From: UBA1535 sp002323775
GTDB lineage: Bacteria > Bacillota > Clostridia > Tissierellales > Sedimentibacteraceae
Assembly (NCBI GenBank): GCA_031993545.1
Contig: DAMAHZ010000018.1
Span: 1-42,439, forward strand
Length of the DNA stretch: 42,439 nucleotides
Direction: 5' to 3'
The translations under genes and the position numbers were made by a program. The notes beneath the pieces were generated by a model. That model did not search any database, was not told the origin of the DNA, and worked only from the letters and a program-made list of their open reading frames with translations. Each line of letters begins with the position of its first letter. The first letter of the stretch is position 1. Positions 36,301 to 42,439 of the stretch are shown in pieces.

Positions 36301-37092
36301 ATTTTTATATAGCTCGAAAGTATTTTCTATTTCTTTTGTAATGTTAAAATCTTCAGTTTTTTCAAATTTGATATTATCAAGGATTGTAGAAAATGTAGTA
36401 TGTCTGCAATGGTCAGACCAATAAGTATCTATAACCTTTAATTCTGTAATTGTTGGATTTCTTTTCTCTGTATTTTTGAAATAAGCTTGACAAAGCTCTA
36501 AATCTTCAAAGCTCATTGCAAAATTAGATGAAGTTCTATACGTTTCTAATTCAACAGAACTCATTTGAGTAAATCCACCAACAGATATAACATCGTTAGC
36601 CATTTTGTAATTTTCATCAAGATTTAAAGGTTTTTTTAGACTTGCTTCTCTGGAATCTACGGGATTTATGTAGTAATTTTTAATTTTTTCTATATCATTT
36701 TCCTTTAAATCACCTGATAACACTATTATACGGGCAAATTTTACCGGAGGCTTTTCCTTTCCAGTCAATATCATTATACATTCTGCTGCAAAATCTGCTC
36801 GCTGGTCGTATTGTCCTGGCAAATATTCAACTGCAAATATCTTTTCTCCATTATTAAAAAATACTTCATCCTCTTTAAATATCATATCTTGATTAGGTTC
36901 TGAAAAAACATTCGTAACAGCCTTTTCAAAATCCTCGTCAGAAATGGAGGATACATCATATCTATTCAATATTCTCAAATTTTTCAAAGTTGTTAAATTT
37001 AAGTTTTCGGTCAAATTAGATAAAAGATTTTTTGCTTCAACATTAAATCCTTCTCTTTTTTCAACAAATATTCTTTTTACACATGAATTCAT
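33313..37092 (-). CDS. purL: Phosphoribosylformylglycinamidine synthase, single-chain type
   Basis: It converts FGAR to FGAM with glutamine and ATP. At 1259 residues this is the large one-piece enzyme, combining the PurS-like N-terminus, two PurL halves and a PurQ-like glutaminase. Visible parts include SDHCRHTTF at about 230, MFKNETHNHPTEIEPFGGAA, GGRTGRDGCGGATGSS, a second ATP-site half with PAIGGKDSMSGTF, and the glutaminase at about 1000-1259 with FPGTNCEYD, FPGGFSAGDE and the nucleophile Cys1100 in GICNGFQ. AGGAAGG precedes the ATG. It is the first gene of the operon, transcribed from the promoter at 37220-37248. Confidence 0.97.
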   Translation of the reverse strand: MNSCVKRIFVEKREGFNVEAKNLLSNLTENLNLTTLKNLRILNRYDVSSISDEDFEKAVTNVFSEPNQDMIFKEDEVFFNNGEKIFAVEYLPGQYDQRADFAAECIMILTGKEKPPVKFARIIVLSGDLKENDIEKIKNYYINPVDSREASLKKPLNLDENYKMANDVISVGGFTQMSSVELETYRTSSNFAMSFEDLELCQAYFKNTEKRNPTITELKVIDTYWSDHCRHTTFSTILDNIKFEKTEDFNITKEIENTFELYKNSRKFVYKNKEKDICLMDLATIAAKELRAQGMLSDLEISDEINACSIIVDAKIDEKNEEWLVMFKNETHNHPTEIEPFGGAATCLGGAIRDPLSGRAYVYQAMRITGSADPRQAIEDTITGKLPQRKITTEAANGYSSYGNQIGLATGKVVEIYDEDYVAKRMEIGAVIAATPRKNVRRESPVAGDLIILLGGRTGRDGCGGATGSSKEHTEESILLCGSEVQKGNAPTERKIQRLFRNENLSKLIKKCNDFGAGGVSVAIGELADGLNINLDVIPKKYEGLDGTELAISESQERMAVVVAKEDADKFIAYANEENLEAVVVASVTDDRRLKMCHNGKEILNISRDFLDTNGVKQKADVLVKAYDVSSFESNKIKSFKSDNLRDAWLENLKDLNVCSQKGLVEKFDSSVGACTVLMPFGGKTQMTPTEGMAAKLPLISGQTDTCTLMAHGFDPKLSKLSPYHGAIYAVLHSVAKIVAMGGDYSKIRLSFQEYFEKLGKDEEKWGKPFAALLGAFKIQHELKIPAIGGKDSMSGTFKDINVPPSLISFAVCVEDINNVVSPEFKKAGSKVILIKAKKDENYIPNFDDIKNKYSKIHDLVENGRVLSAHTVGYGGLAEAISKMSFGNKIGFSTIGSTIFDSNFYFAPKYGDIILEIDNLDNLDIPYLVIGETIAQKKISLNNSYNIRIDEMLNEWLKPLDSIFPIKKDTEGKIKDYQYTVGNKLEKSRNVSIAKPRVFIPVFPGTNCEYDTKRAFERAGAIAETFVFKNLSPSDIEFSIREMTKLINESQIVAFPGGFSAGDEPDGSGKFIAATFRNPMLSEAIMNLIKNRDGLMIGICNGFQALIKLGLVPYGEIREISKDDPTLTYNTIGRHISTFAMTKVVSNLSPWFNNCNISDVYNIPLSHGEGRFMANEEWIEKLKENGQIATQYVDSDFNPSYNGLFNPNGSVEAIEGITSPDGRILGKMGHSERLDIGTYKNIPYNKDQKLFEAGVSYFK

Positions 37093-37219
37093 TTGCTACT
37101 AACCTTCCTTTTTTTATTAGCTTGTCATAGACAAGATTATGTAAAATATGTGAAAGCTCAAGTGTATTCTGAGACTTTTCATATCTATAATGGCTCATTG
37201 AAGAATAACCCACATTAAT

Positions 37220-37248
37220 ATAATATCAAATAAAAAAATTCTTGTCAA
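37220..37248 (-). promoter_or_regulatory. Promoter of the purL-purN operon
   Basis: On the minus strand, TTGACA (37248-37243), exactly 17 bases, TATTAT (37225-37220). The leader of about 120 bases contains a CTTGTC/GACAAG hairpin close to the purL ribosome site and a bulged hairpin with a CTCA/TGAG core. Neither has a T tail. I find no guanine/adenine riboswitch core in it. Confidence 0.7.
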
Positions 37249-37287
37249 TATAATATCCTATAATTTTTTAAATTTATTTAACTTAAT

Positions 37288-37352
37288 GTTCGTATTAATA
37301 CGAAAAATATAATATAAAAAATATATATAAGTTCGCATAAAAAGAATGTGAA
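37288..37352. promoter_or_regulatory. Palindromic operator candidates between purL and the DUF1538 gene
   Basis: TTCGTATTAATACGAA (37289-37304) is a perfect 16-base palindrome, about 40 bases upstream of the purL -35. A second imperfect one, TTCGCAT-7-ATGTGAA, is at 37332-37352. Both contain GTTCG, the core of the Bacillus PurR box (ATGTTCGG), 43 bases apart, but the match outside the core is poor. The site could serve purL, the divergent DUF1538 gene, or both. Confidence 0.4.
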
Positions 37353-37383
37353 TTGATTGCCATATTTTAACAGATATGTTAGG

Positions 37384-37412
37384 TTGACATATGTATCTTG
37401 CTATTTTATAAT
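37384..37412 (+). promoter_or_regulatory. Promoter of the DUF1538-PII operon
   Basis: TTGACA (37384-37389), 17 bases, TATAAT (37407-37412), consensus in both boxes. The leader carries an inverted repeat ATACCG (37434-37439)/CGGTAT (37461-37466) with a 21-base loop. Confidence 0.8.
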
Positions 37413-37495
37413 AGTATAATAGCATATAAAACAATACCGAATCTAGTCGAAGTAATGAAACGGTATATAAATTTTAATTTTGGAGGTTGATATTA

Positions 37496-39139
37496 TTGAA
37501 TGACAACAGCATAAATTTAAGTGAAAAAAAACTTATGTTTAGGCAGCAAATGAAAGTTTGGCAAAAATCACGAGATATTCTTTTCGACAGTCTTAAGGAG
37601 GCGATGGCGGGGGTACTGCCTATAACCTTAATAGTAATACTATTATGTTTCACAATTACCCCTATACCAACTGGTGATTTACTTGCGTTTTTACTTGGAG
37701 CAACATTATTAATTATTGGAATGGCTTTTTTTACTATAGGAGCAGATATGGCAATGGTACCTCTTGGTGAACGTGTTGGATCTCATATGACAAAATCAAG
37801 AAAGATATGGCTAATAATTATAGTCAGCTTCCTAATAGGCACTATAATAACTATTTCAGAGCCGGATTTACAGGTTCTTGCTAATCAAGTTCAAGGTATT
37901 CCTAATTTGGTATTGATTGGAGCTGTTGCTATAGGTGTAGGTATATTTCTGGTAATAGCACTATTGCGTATAATATTTGCAATAAATTTATCAAATCTTC
38001 TCATATTTTTTTATTCCATAATATTTATATTAGCATTTTTTATTCCAAATAATCTTTTATCAATAGCGTTTGATTCTGGAGGAGTTACAACCGGACCTAT
38101 GACAGTTCCATTTATTATGGCTCTTGGAATAGGTGTATCCTCTATGCGTAATGATAAAAACACTAATCGTGACAGCTTTGGTCTTGTAGCTCTTTCTTCA
38201 ATCGGACCGATACTTGCAATATTTTTACTTGCTTTTGTTTATGATCTTGATAGTTCTTCTTATGCAAGGGTTATAGTTCCTCAAATAGATGATTCCCTAG
38301 AACTTTGGAATATATTCTGGCATGAAATTCCAAAGTATATGATGGAAATTACTATCTCCTTAGCGCCAATTATAATATTTTTTATAATATTTCAAATAAT
38401 AGCTATGAAGCTTAATAAACAACAGTTTATAAAAATGGTATTCGGGATTCTTTATACATACATAGGTTTGATTTTATTTTTAACTGGTGTTAATGTAGGA
38501 TTTATGCCGGTAGGAGCACAAATAGGAAAAATACTGGCAAACCTTGAATACAACTGGATAATTGTACCGGTAGCTATGTTGATAGGATATTTTATAGTAA
38601 AAGCAGAACCGGCTGTCCATGTTCTAAATGTTCAAGTAGAAAGAATAACCGCCGGAGCTATACCGCAAAAGGCGATGAATCTTGCCTTGTCAATTGGAAT
38701 TTCTATGTCATTGGGACTCTCTATGCTTAGAATTCTACTTAAAATTCCAATTATGTGGATTTTGCTGCCGGGATACGCTATATCTATAATTTTAACATTT
38801 TTTGTACCAAAAATATTTACTTCTATAGCATTTGACTCTGGAGGAGTTGCTTCAGGGCCGATGACAGCTACATTTTTACTTGCATTTTCTATAGGTGCCT
38901 GTGAAGCTGTAGGGGGTAATGTTTTTGCAGATGCTTTTGGAATAGTAGCAATGGTAGCAATGACACCGCTCATAACTATACAGCTGCTAGGAGTTTATTA
39001 CAAAATCAAAGTATCTAAAAATCAAGAATTGGATAAAACCGATATACCTGAGGATGATAATGATACCGTCATTGAAGATAATGATGTTATAAAAAATAAT
39101 GATGTTATTGAAAATGATGATGAAATCATTGAATTGTAA
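37496..39139 (+). CDS. DUF1538 transporter-like membrane protein
   Basis: About 547 residues with 12-14 membrane helices in two similar halves. Each half contains the family hallmark: AFDSGGVTTGPMTVPF in the first and AFDSGGVASGPMTATF in the second, as well as GADMAMVPLGERVG and GVNVGFMPVGAQIG. This inverted or tandem duplication points to a transporter, but the substrate of DUF1538 proteins is unknown to me. There is no ATG; the TTG at 37496 lies nine bases after GGAGG, while the TTG at 37487 touches it, so I chose 37496. The C-terminal tail is acidic with DVI/NND repeats. It is followed 13 bases later by a PII-like gene, a known pairing that suggests allosteric control by a nucleotide-binding protein. 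Confidence 0.82.
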   Translation: MNDNSINLSEKKLMFRQQMKVWQKSRDILFDSLKEAMAGVLPITLIVILLCFTITPIPTGDLLAFLLGATLLIIGMAFFTIGADMAMVPLGERVGSHMTKSRKIWLIIIVSFLIGTIITISEPDLQVLANQVQGIPNLVLIGAVAIGVGIFLVIALLRIIFAINLSNLLIFFYSIIFILAFFIPNNLLSIAFDSGGVTTGPMTVPFIMALGIGVSSMRNDKNTNRDSFGLVALSSIGPILAIFLLAFVYDLDSSSYARVIVPQIDDSLELWNIFWHEIPKYMMEITISLAPIIIFFIIFQIIAMKLNKQQFIKMVFGILYTYIGLILFLTGVNVGFMPVGAQIGKILANLEYNWIIVPVAMLIGYFIVKAEPAVHVLNVQVERITAGAIPQKAMNLALSIGISMSLGLSMLRILLKIPIMWILLPGYAISIILTFFVPKIFTSIAFDSGGVASGPMTATFLLAFSIGACEAVGGNVFADAFGIVAMVAMTPLITIQLLGVYYKIKVSKNQELDKTDIPEDDNDTVIEDNDVIKNNDVIENDDEIIEL

Positions 39140-39152
39140 AGGAAGTGAGAAA

Positions 39153-39851
39153 ATGATAGGATTAAGTTTAATTGTCACAATTGTAAAGAAAAAATTAAGT
39201 GAAAAATTTATAGATTTTTTTAAGGAATTCGGGTCAACAACTGTATTAAGCTCAGGCTGTAGAGGTACAGCAACAAGTGTAATACTTGATTATTTAGGCT
39301 TAGATAAATCTGAAAAAAATATATTATTTACGGTTGTTAGAGAAGATGTATCAAAAAAAATATTAAAAGAACTTGTGTACTCTATGGATATTGATGTGCC
39401 GGGTGTAGGAATAGGAATGAGCATACCGTTAAACAGTATTTGCGCTCAATCTATAATGGCATTTGTAGAACAAGAAAATGTTCTAAGTGTTAGTTCTGGG
39501 ATGAAGGAGGAGAAAAAAATAATGGAAAATCAATATAGTTTAATTATTGCAATAGCAAATGTAGGATGCACTGACATGGTCATGGATGCAGCGAGAAGTG
39601 CAAATGCAGGTGGTGGAACTATTATTCATGCTAAAGGCGTAGGATTTGATAAATCAGAGAAATTTTTTGGAATCTCATTATCATCAGAAAAAGAAATGAT
39701 TTTTATAGTAACATTAACAAAAGATAAAAATAATATCATGAAAGCAATAATCAATAATGCCGGAATGAAAACTGAAGCTCAGTCTATAGTTATTTCTGTT
39801 CCAGTAGATGGAGTTGTAGGTCTTAGAAGTCTTGAGACAAATTTAGAGTAA
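39153..39851 (+). CDS. Tandem PII-like signalling protein
   Basis: 232 residues from ATG 39153, which has AAGGAAG in front (the open frame extends into the DUF1538 gene, without a ribosome site). Two ferredoxin-like PII units are visible. The first, about 1-95, begins GLSLIVTIVKKKLSEKFIDF and has SSGCRGTATSVILDYLGL. The second, about 125-232, begins YSLIIAIANVGCTDMVMDAA and has the PII-typical GGGTIIHAKGVG. PII proteins bind ADP/ATP and sometimes 2-oxoglutarate and block transporters; this one probably controls the DUF1538 protein with which it forms an operon. The first unit has a shortened T-loop region and the Cys-Arg-Gly pattern instead of GGT. Confidence 0.82.
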   Translation: MIGLSLIVTIVKKKLSEKFIDFFKEFGSTTVLSSGCRGTATSVILDYLGLDKSEKNILFTVVREDVSKKILKELVYSMDIDVPGVGIGMSIPLNSICAQSIMAFVEQENVLSVSSGMKEEKKIMENQYSLIIAIANVGCTDMVMDAARSANAGGGTIIHAKGVGFDKSEKFFGISLSSEKEMIFIVTLTKDKNNIMKAIINNAGMKTEAQSIVISVPVDGVVGLRSLETNLE

Positions 39852-39887
39852 TATAGATTATCATAAAAATGTAGGCTACTGCAAAGC

Positions 39888-39940
39888 TTAAAGGACTGTA
39901 TAAATACCATATTTGAAAATGGATTTATACAGTCCTTTAA
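39888..39940. terminator. Bidirectional terminator between the PII-like and kinase genes
   Basis: TTAAAGGACTGTATAAA (39888-39904) pairs perfectly over 17 bp with TTTATACAGTCCTTTAA (39924-39940), with CCAT/ATGG inside the loop. Confidence 0.9.
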
Positions 39941-39949
39941 TTTGTGTAA

Positions 39950-41257
39950 TTATAAAGTATTAGCTTGATTTTCCAGTGGCAATAGAATCTGTAAAATAAA
40001 TATATTTCCCTCTGTTTCAAATGAATATAATCCTCCATGGCGTTCAATTATTGATATCATACTCTTAATTCCAAAGCCATGTCTAGCTTCTTTCTTATTT
40101 GATTTTGGCAATTCGTCATCCATTTCAATCTTTCCTATGTAAGCATTCTCTGTTGAAATTATAAGCTTATCTGTATTGACAACAGCACGGATATATACCT
40201 TGCGCAGCTTTTCATCATCAAGCTGTGCAGCTGCAAATATAGCATTATCAAGTGCATTTGATAGCAAGGAGCAAAGCTCTGTATCATCCATTTTAAGCTT
40301 TTCAGGAAGCTTTATATCTGCCGATATATCGACATTTTCTTTTCTTGCCTTTGTATTAAAACTTGATAAAATCAAGTTCACTACTTCATTTTCACAGTAG
40401 CGTATAGGGCTTAACAATTCTATGTCAGCCTGTGTACTGGCAAGATACTCTTTTATTTTTTGTATGTCACCCTCTGCCGCAAATCCTCCGATAAGTGCAA
40501 GATGATGTCTCATGTCATGGCGGTATATCATAGTGTTTTTTTGCGTTTCTATCATAGAATCAAGCTCAAGTCTTGCTTGATGAAGCCAAACGGCAAATAT
40601 ATCTCTTTCTTGTTGAGATTTCATTTGCTTTTGAATTTCATTATAATACAGGATAACAAATACAAAGTAAAATGTACAGATAAGTGAAGGTGCAAATTGC
40701 ACTGCCTCTTTTGCGCCGGAATATAGCAAATCTGTGTAAATAGTAGTCCAGTAGTCAAAAACATAGTATAAAAAAGGTATAGCGGTAAAAAGCAGACAAG
40801 AGCGTGTTGAACGTTCCATTAGCGGTTTGACCGAATCAGCCACATATTTTTTTAGAAAATAGTACACTACAGCCATTGCTATAATATAGCTTATATGGTC
40901 TGCATTTTTACTGCCGGTAATCATCAGCATTACTGTTCCAATCCATCTGGGAACTTGACAGCAAAGATATGCACAAAACACACTGCTTAAAGAAATCAGC
41001 AACGGGCGTTTAAAATAAAAAATAAGAAGTACAACTACCGGAAAATGCACAATAAAAGGATACATTTGTGCAGTGTTTCTCATACCCCAGATACTTTCAG
41101 AAAGCATTTGTATAAGAAGTGTAGCTATGCAAAAAAGATCTATAACAAGCTTATCTGCAATTCTATTTTTTGCACCGGCAAATAAAAGAGACACTCCGAC
41201 ACCAAATATTAAAACAAGAGCATATTTAATTGTTCCCAAAGTAACAGTGCCTATCAT
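39950..41257 (-). CDS. Sensor histidine kinase, AgrC/ComD-like (GHKL ATPase)
   Basis: 435 residues. Six or seven membrane helices occupy about 1-210, a short coiled helix follows, and then comes the phospho-acceptor region with YRHDMRHHLALIGGF (His247). The ATP-binding part has the N-box LCSLLSNALDNAIFAA (about 315-330) and a G-box in KEARHGFGIKSMISIIERHGG. This is the HPK10 type that pairs with LytTR regulators, and such a regulator is encoded immediately upstream with a 4-base overlap. The polytopic sensor resembles peptide-pheromone receptors, but I find no AgrD/AgrB-like genes here, so the signal is unknown. Confidence 0.9.
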   Translation of the reverse strand: MIGTVTLGTIKYALVLIFGVGVSLLFAGAKNRIADKLVIDLFCIATLLIQMLSESIWGMRNTAQMYPFIVHFPVVVLLIFYFKRPLLISLSSVFCAYLCCQVPRWIGTVMLMITGSKNADHISYIIAMAVVYYFLKKYVADSVKPLMERSTRSCLLFTAIPFLYYVFDYWTTIYTDLLYSGAKEAVQFAPSLICTFYFVFVILYYNEIQKQMKSQQERDIFAVWLHQARLELDSMIETQKNTMIYRHDMRHHLALIGGFAAEGDIQKIKEYLASTQADIELLSPIRYCENEVVNLILSSFNTKARKENVDISADIKLPEKLKMDDTELCSLLSNALDNAIFAAAQLDDEKLRKVYIRAVVNTDKLIISTENAYIGKIEMDDELPKSNKKEARHGFGIKSMISIIERHGGLYSFETEGNIFILQILLPLENQANTL

Positions 41258-41985
41258 ATATTATCCAACCTTTCATTCGGCAAAAGCAAATACTTCATAT
41301 ACGCTGTTTTTGCTTTTGCAAAAGCATCTCTTGCCACAGGAACGGTTTTTCCAATTATAGTAGTAAATCCATTTTTATCAAGTTGGCTGACATGGTTTAG
41401 ATTAACTAAATATGAGCGATGAGGTTTATAAAAAAACGGCTTAGATAGCAATAGTTTTTCATAATCAGCCAAATATCCGTAAGCTTCTTTTGTGTCTGTA
41501 TTTGACAAATTAAACTGAACTCGTCTGTTTATAACCTCGATATATACAATTTTAGAGAAAGGTATCTTTATAATTCCATTTTCTATTTTTAGTGTGATGT
41601 ATGATTCCTCTTGCATAAATTTTGTAAACTGTTTATTAATAACATGAAAAATTTCATCTTTTCTGGCAGGTTTTAAAACGTAATCTTCTGCATTCACCCG
41701 ATAACTTTCAACTGCAAACTCTCGTGATGAACTAAGAAATATTATAGGCGTTTCACTGTCTAAAAGACGAATTTCTTTAGCGGCTTCCATTCCGCTGATA
41801 TTAGGCATAATTATATCTAAAATAAACAAATCAAAATTTCTGTACTTTATTGTTTCTAAAAGTTCAGTTGCACTATGAAAAGCTTCGTATGTAATTGAAC
41901 TGTTACACTCTATGCGATAATCTTCTAATAAGGAAGAAATGCGAGAAAGTTCATCTATGTTATCATCACAAATTGCAACACGCAT
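41254..41985 (-). CDS. LytTR-family response regulator
   Basis: The start is set at ATG 41985 (MRVAICDDNIDEL), which has GGAGGG in front; the in-frame ATG at 42000 overlaps that site. The receiver domain holds Asp7/Asp8 and the phosphorylated Asp57 in LFILDIIMPN. The rest (about 130-240) is a LytTR DNA-binding domain with IVYIEVINRRVQF and KPFFYKPHRSYLVNLNHV. It should be phosphorylated by the downstream-encoded kinase and bind pairs of direct repeats about 21 bases apart. Such a pair lies in the divergent promoter region at 42064-42094. Confidence 0.93.
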   Translation of the reverse strand: MRVAICDDNIDELSRISSLLEDYRIECNSSITYEAFHSATELLETIKYRNFDLFILDIIMPNISGMEAAKEIRLLDSETPIIFLSSSREFAVESYRVNAEDYVLKPARKDEIFHVINKQFTKFMQEESYITLKIENGIIKIPFSKIVYIEVINRRVQFNLSNTDTKEAYGYLADYEKLLLSKPFFYKPHRSYLVNLNHVSQLDKNGFTTIIGKTVPVARDAFAKAKTAYMKYLLLPNERLDNI

Positions 41986-42063
41986 ATCAATTCCCTCCAT
42001 TTATGTATAAGTTTCGACTTTTATTTTAACATAAAACAGAAAGATATTCAATAATCCAAATTA

Positions 42064-42094
42064 CGATTCATGCTTTATAAAACCCGATTCATGC
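42064..42094 (+). promoter_or_regulatory. Direct repeats, probable LytTR regulator binding site
   Basis: CGATTCATGC occurs at 42064-42073 and again at 42085-42094, perfectly repeated with a 21-base period (two helical turns). Pairs of about 9-base direct repeats with this period are the classical target of AgrA/LytTR proteins. The repeats lie 15 bases upstream of the -35 of the next gene, a place for activation. Confidence 0.7.
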
Positions 42095-42109
42095 GATAAA
42101 TGTTTTATC

Positions 42110-42140
42110 TTGTAAAGTTTTGTTATTATTTATCTATAAT
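42110..42140 (+). promoter_or_regulatory. Promoter of the divergent membrane-protein gene
   Basis: TTGTAA (42110-42115), 19 bases, TATAAT (42135-42140). The over-long spacer fits an activator-dependent promoter. AGAGGTG follows before the ATG. Confidence 0.6.
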
Positions 42141-42162
42141 TAAAAGAAAGAGGTGATTCATT

Positions 42163-42439
42163 ATGACATCAGCCATACTGGCTTGGTTTGTTGCAGGAAT
42201 CTGTATGACAGCATTTGTTACATTGTGGTTTTATGTAAGCTTTAAGGAATTATCTTTAAAGAGAGACAGACTTGAAGCTATAGATGAACAGGTGCAATTA
42301 CATCGTATATTTTATATGAGGGAGAGAAGCGGCGAGAATAATGCAGCGGCAAAAAACATTTTGGATAACAAGATTATAGTATATAAGGAAGTTGCAAAAG
42401 AGTATGATGCTTTACTTAAAAAACCTATAAACTATATAC
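42163..42439 (+). CDS. Small membrane protein with coiled coil, 3' end outside window
   Basis: An open frame runs from ATG 42163 (AGAGGTG seven bases upstream) to the window end, giving 92 residues. It has one membrane helix (about 3-27, ILAWFVAGICMTAFVTLWFY), then a charged helix (KELSLKRDRLEAIDEQVQLH) and a region ending in VYKEVAKEYDALLKKPIN. The helix plus coiled-coil layout and the last part (x-x-Y-N/D-x-x-x-x-x-P) faintly recall LemA proteins, but I would not assign that family. Divergent from the LytTR regulator and placed behind its likely binding site, it is a probable target of that system. Confidence 0.7.
   Translation, partial: MTSAILAWFVAGICMTAFVTLWFYVSFKELSLKRDRLEAIDEQVQLHRIFYMRERSGENNAAAKNILDNKIIVYKEVAKEYDALLKKPINYI

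Noticed and set aside
37100..37220. Purine (guanine/adenine) riboswitch in the purL leader
   Set aside because: The conserved loop and junction bases of the purine aptamer are not there; only simple hairpins are seen.
39950..41985. Complete agr quorum-sensing locus
   Set aside because: Kinase and regulator are of this type, but no AgrB-like protease or short AgrD-like peptide frame is found on either side within the window.

Overview
The window looks like chromosomal DNA of a strictly anaerobic, low-GC Firmicute of the class Clostridia, probably related to the Peptostreptococcaceae/Eubacteriales. The grounds are very AT-rich intergenic DNA, AGGAGG-type ribosome binding sites, canonical TTGACA/TATAAT promoters, a B12-dependent class II ribonucleotide reductase, a single-chain 1259-residue PurL, and an AgrC/LytTR-type two-component system. 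I see no rRNA, tRNA, insertion sequence or CRISPR array.

Layout. (1) 1-8.0 kb: the end of an NfeD gene and its SPFH partner; a yybP-ykoY (manganese) riboswitch with its own terminator in front of a P2-type cation ATPase; a divergent uracil-DNA glycosylase; and nrdJ under two NrdR boxes. (2) 8.0-15.3 kb: mostly minus-strand single genes: a small Met/Pro-rich protein broken by an assembly gap, a zinc-ribbon membrane protein, a SEC-C protein, purD, then metQ on the plus strand, and a 686-residue protein of unknown function. (3) 15.6-28.9 kb: the unusual part, an array of four related units built from MoxR ATPase, DUF58 protein and a DUF4129-like membrane protein, with two solute-binding-protein-like proteins in the middle. 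(4) 28.9-37.1 kb: the minus-strand purine operon purL-purE-purC-purF-purM-purN. (5) 37.1-42.4 kb: a DUF1538 transporter-like protein with a tandem PII-like protein, then a histidine kinase/LytTR regulator pair divergent from a membrane-protein gene that starts behind two perfect direct repeats.

The main discovery candidate is the array in region 3. The ancestral unit appears to be promoter - moxR - DUF58 gene - DUF4129-like gene. One complete unit remains (17.08-20.59 kb). Unit 1 kept its promoter and membrane protein but has only about 45 bases of the DUF58 tail. Unit 3 has DUF58 and the membrane protein behind an ABC-ATPase fragment. Unit 4 has a promoter and about 90 bases of decayed moxR before intact DUF58 and membrane-protein genes. 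One MoxR therefore probably serves three DUF58 proteins and four membrane proteins. The membrane proteins resemble TgpA/YebA with the extracellular transglutaminase domain removed. In all four units the stop-to-start spacing is the same four bases, preceded by a G-rich run, so loss of a single base would fuse the two proteins in the three intact pairs.

The rest is housekeeping with readable control: Mn2+ sensing for the cation pump, NrdR control of deoxynucleotide synthesis, and a LytTR system with a likely target. All function calls are from reading the sequence; no database search was run.
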